DNA from: Pseudomonadota bacterium
Lineage (GTDB): Bacteria > Pseudomonadota > Gammaproteobacteria > Burkholderiales > Burkholderiaceae_C
DNA length: 13,908 nucleotides
Reading direction: 5' to 3'
NCBI GenBank assembly: GCA_023410975.1
Contig: JAEYPG010000024.1
Location: 1 to 13,908 of the forward strand
Below the pieces are notes generated by a model. The model searched no databases. It worked only from the letters and a program-made list of their open reading frames with translations, and was not told the DNA's origin. Shown piece after piece: positions 12,742 through 13,908 of this stretch (the first letter of the stretch is position 1; every line of letters starts with the position of its first letter). The position numbers and the translations under genes are program-made.

Positions 12742-12978
12742 ATGAGCAGCGCCGCAGACATCAAACCTCTGGACGACCGCTGCCCGCGCTGCGGCGGCGC
12801 CTTCCACTGCGGCGTCAGCGACGCCGGGCCCTGCGCCTGCACCACCGTGGCGCTGAGCGCGGAACTGCAGGCGCAACTGCGCCAGCGCTGGTCCGGCTGC
12901 CTGTGCTTGAGCTGCCTGGCGGCGCTGGCGGGCGGTGCGGCGCTGGAGCCCGGGGCTCAGGCCACCAGGTCCACCTGA
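12742..12978 (+). CDS. Small cysteine-rich CWC-family protein
   Basis: A 78-residue protein with eight cysteines: C14 and C17 (RCPRCGG), C23, C31 and C33 (CAC in the place of the family's CWC), then C53, C55 and C58 (CLCLSC). This pattern fits the short cysteine-rich CWC family, which is common in proteobacteria and of unknown function; metal (zinc) binding is likely from the CXXC pairs. The start is set at the ATG five bases after the matB stop, with GAAGG overlapping that stop only two bases upstream, so translation is probably coupled to matB. Its last 22 bases overlap the convergent EF-hand-like gene. No signal peptide or membrane segment is seen except a mildly hydrophobic alanine/leucine stretch at 57-67. 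Confidence 0.8.
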   Translation: MSSAADIKPLDDRCPRCGGAFHCGVSDAGPCACTTVALSAELQAQLRQRWSGCLCLSCLAALAGGAALEPGAQATRST

Positions 12979-13908
12979 CTCAGCGTCCCCGCGCCCATCC
13001 CGTCCTCCTGCAAGAACACGCTGCTGGCGCGCATGACGCCCTGCTCGCGGTTGTTCGCGTCCTTGAAGATGAAGGGCGTGGCCGTGCGCTGCGTGGACAG
13101 CGCGCCGATGTTGGCGCTGAGCAGGTCCTGCAGTTGATCGTTGCCGTCGGCATCCTTGGTCCACAGGCGCAGCCGGCCGAAGTCCGCGTCGTTCTCGTCG
13201 ATCCAGCCGTTGCCGTCGCCGTCCAGCTCGGCCAGCTCGGCGAAGCCGTCGCCGCTGCGGGTGCCGAACAGCTCCCGTCCGTCGTTGACCTGGCCGTCGC
13301 CGTTGCGGTCGAACACCAGGAAGCCGCTGCCCGGTTTCACGAAGCTGATGCGCTCCTGCTTGCCGTCGGCGTCCAGGTCGAAGCTGAACTTGGTGTCAGT
13401 CAGCTCGACCGCGCGGCCCGGGTAGCTGAGGATCAGCGGGTCCTTGAGCTGCTCGCCCATCCGCACCTGCAGGCTCTCGGTGCTGACGAAGCTGCGCTCC
13501 ATCTGGAGCTGCACGCTGAAGCTGATTTCACGGCCGTCGGCGGTGCGGACCATGCCCTGCGCCTGGAACTGCATCAGCTCGCTTTCCTGCACCGTGCGCT
13601 CCACGTCGTAGCGCAGGCCCACGCCGCCGTTGGCGCTGGCGCTGCCTTCGGCGGCACCACGGCTGTCGGCATCCACAGCCGGTGCGGAGCTCTTGAGCTC
13701 GTCCTGCGGCCGGTCGCCGTAGACGCGGAAGCGCTCGCCCATCAGCTTTTCCAGCACGGAGCGCAGCAGTTGCAGTTTGGGAGTCAGCGCCGACGACTCG
13801 GACGATTCGGGGCTGTCCGCGCTCTCCGCAGGGCTCACCTCGGCCGAAACCGCGGCGCCCTCCGATGGCGCCGTGCTGGCCGCCGCGGCCCGGGCCGCGG
13901 CCAGCCGG
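12957..13908 (-). CDS. EF-hand/dockerin-like calcium-binding repeat protein, N-terminus outside window
   Basis: The frame is open to the right edge; 23 more codons lie upstream of the first in-window GTG start (13836-13838), so the true start is probably beyond the window. Numbering from that GTG, residues 1-20 are serine/glutamate rich, the codons before it are alanine rich, and 78-130 form a predicted charged, beta-rich domain. Residues 151-240 carry several Asp-rich calcium-loop motifs: FDLDADGKQE (153-162), FDRNGDGQVNDG (176-187), LDGDGNGWIDENDADF (205-220) and KDADGNDQ (228-235). The conserved stretch RISFVKPGSGFLVFDRNGDG and the ending QVDLVA match a widespread family of uncharacterised proteobacterial proteins, often annotated as VCBS or EF-hand containing. 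Calcium binding is inferred from the loops. Function and location are unknown. It is convergent with the CWC gene, overlapping it by 22 bases. Confidence 0.85.
   Translation of the reverse strand, partial: RLAAARAAAASTAPSEGAAVSAEVSPAESADSPESSESSALTPKLQLLRSVLEKLMGERFRVYGDRPQDELKSSAPAVDADSRGAAEGSASANGGVGLRYDVERTVQESELMQFQAQGMVRTADGREISFSVQLQMERSFVSTESLQVRMGEQLKDPLILSYPGRAVELTDTKFSFDLDADGKQERISFVKPGSGFLVFDRNGDGQVNDGRELFGTRSGDGFAELAELDGDGNGWIDENDADFGRLRLWTKDADGNDQLQDLLSANIGALSTQRTATPFIFKDANNREQGVMRASSVFLQEDGMGAGTLSQVDLVA

Overview
The window is high-GC DNA with dense, same-style coding on both strands. It suggests a betaproteobacterium of the Burkholderiales, most likely a Comamonadaceae-type genome. 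This rests on the gene families present: a ResB/CcsB cytochrome c pair, MsrPQ, a double-length UvrA, a Bug-type solute-binding protein, MatB, and a REP palindrome with the CTGAGCTTGTCGAAG core. Taxonomy is an inference from gene content; no rRNA is present. I see no phage, insertion sequence, CRISPR array or tRNA.

Layout. Positions 2-1602 (+) hold the end of resB and all of ccsB, the two membrane parts of the system II cytochrome c haem-ligation machine, closed by a strong intrinsic terminator (1629-1657). Positions 1784-3452 (+) hold msrP and msrQ, the periplasmic methionine sulfoxide repair pair, preceded by a candidate ECF-sigma type promoter (1729-1754). Tail to tail with msrQ, and overlapping it by 11 bases, a 1889-residue double UvrA fills 3442-9111 (-). 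It has four ABC ATPase cassettes, and one of its zinc-finger cysteines is changed to serine. A 314-base divergent gap (9112-9425) carries several inverted repeats, including a 10-bp hairpin whose right arm can pair with either of two flanking copies of the same sequence. A stand-alone receiver domain follows (9426-9866, +), then a periplasmic Bug-family binding protein (9997-10995, +).

After a REP palindrome (11031-11107) comes a 25-codon open frame with a good ribosome binding site. Its stop overlaps the start of the malonyl-CoA synthetase gene matB (11189-12736) as ATGA. A small cysteine-rich CWC-family protein (12742-12978) is tightly linked downstream of matB. It overlaps, tail to tail, a calcium-binding-like (EF-hand/dockerin-like loop) protein on the minus strand that runs off the right edge.

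How the genes fit together: these are mostly separate housekeeping modules. They are envelope redox maturation and repair (ResB-CcsB, MsrPQ), DNA repair (long UvrA), signalling (receiver), and organic-acid use (Bug receptor plus MatB, possibly malonate capture and activation). I do not see a clearly new multi-gene system. The points most worth a second look are the architecture and cysteine loss of the double UvrA, the switch-like leader in front of the receiver gene, and the REP, small-ORF and SD-less matB arrangement.
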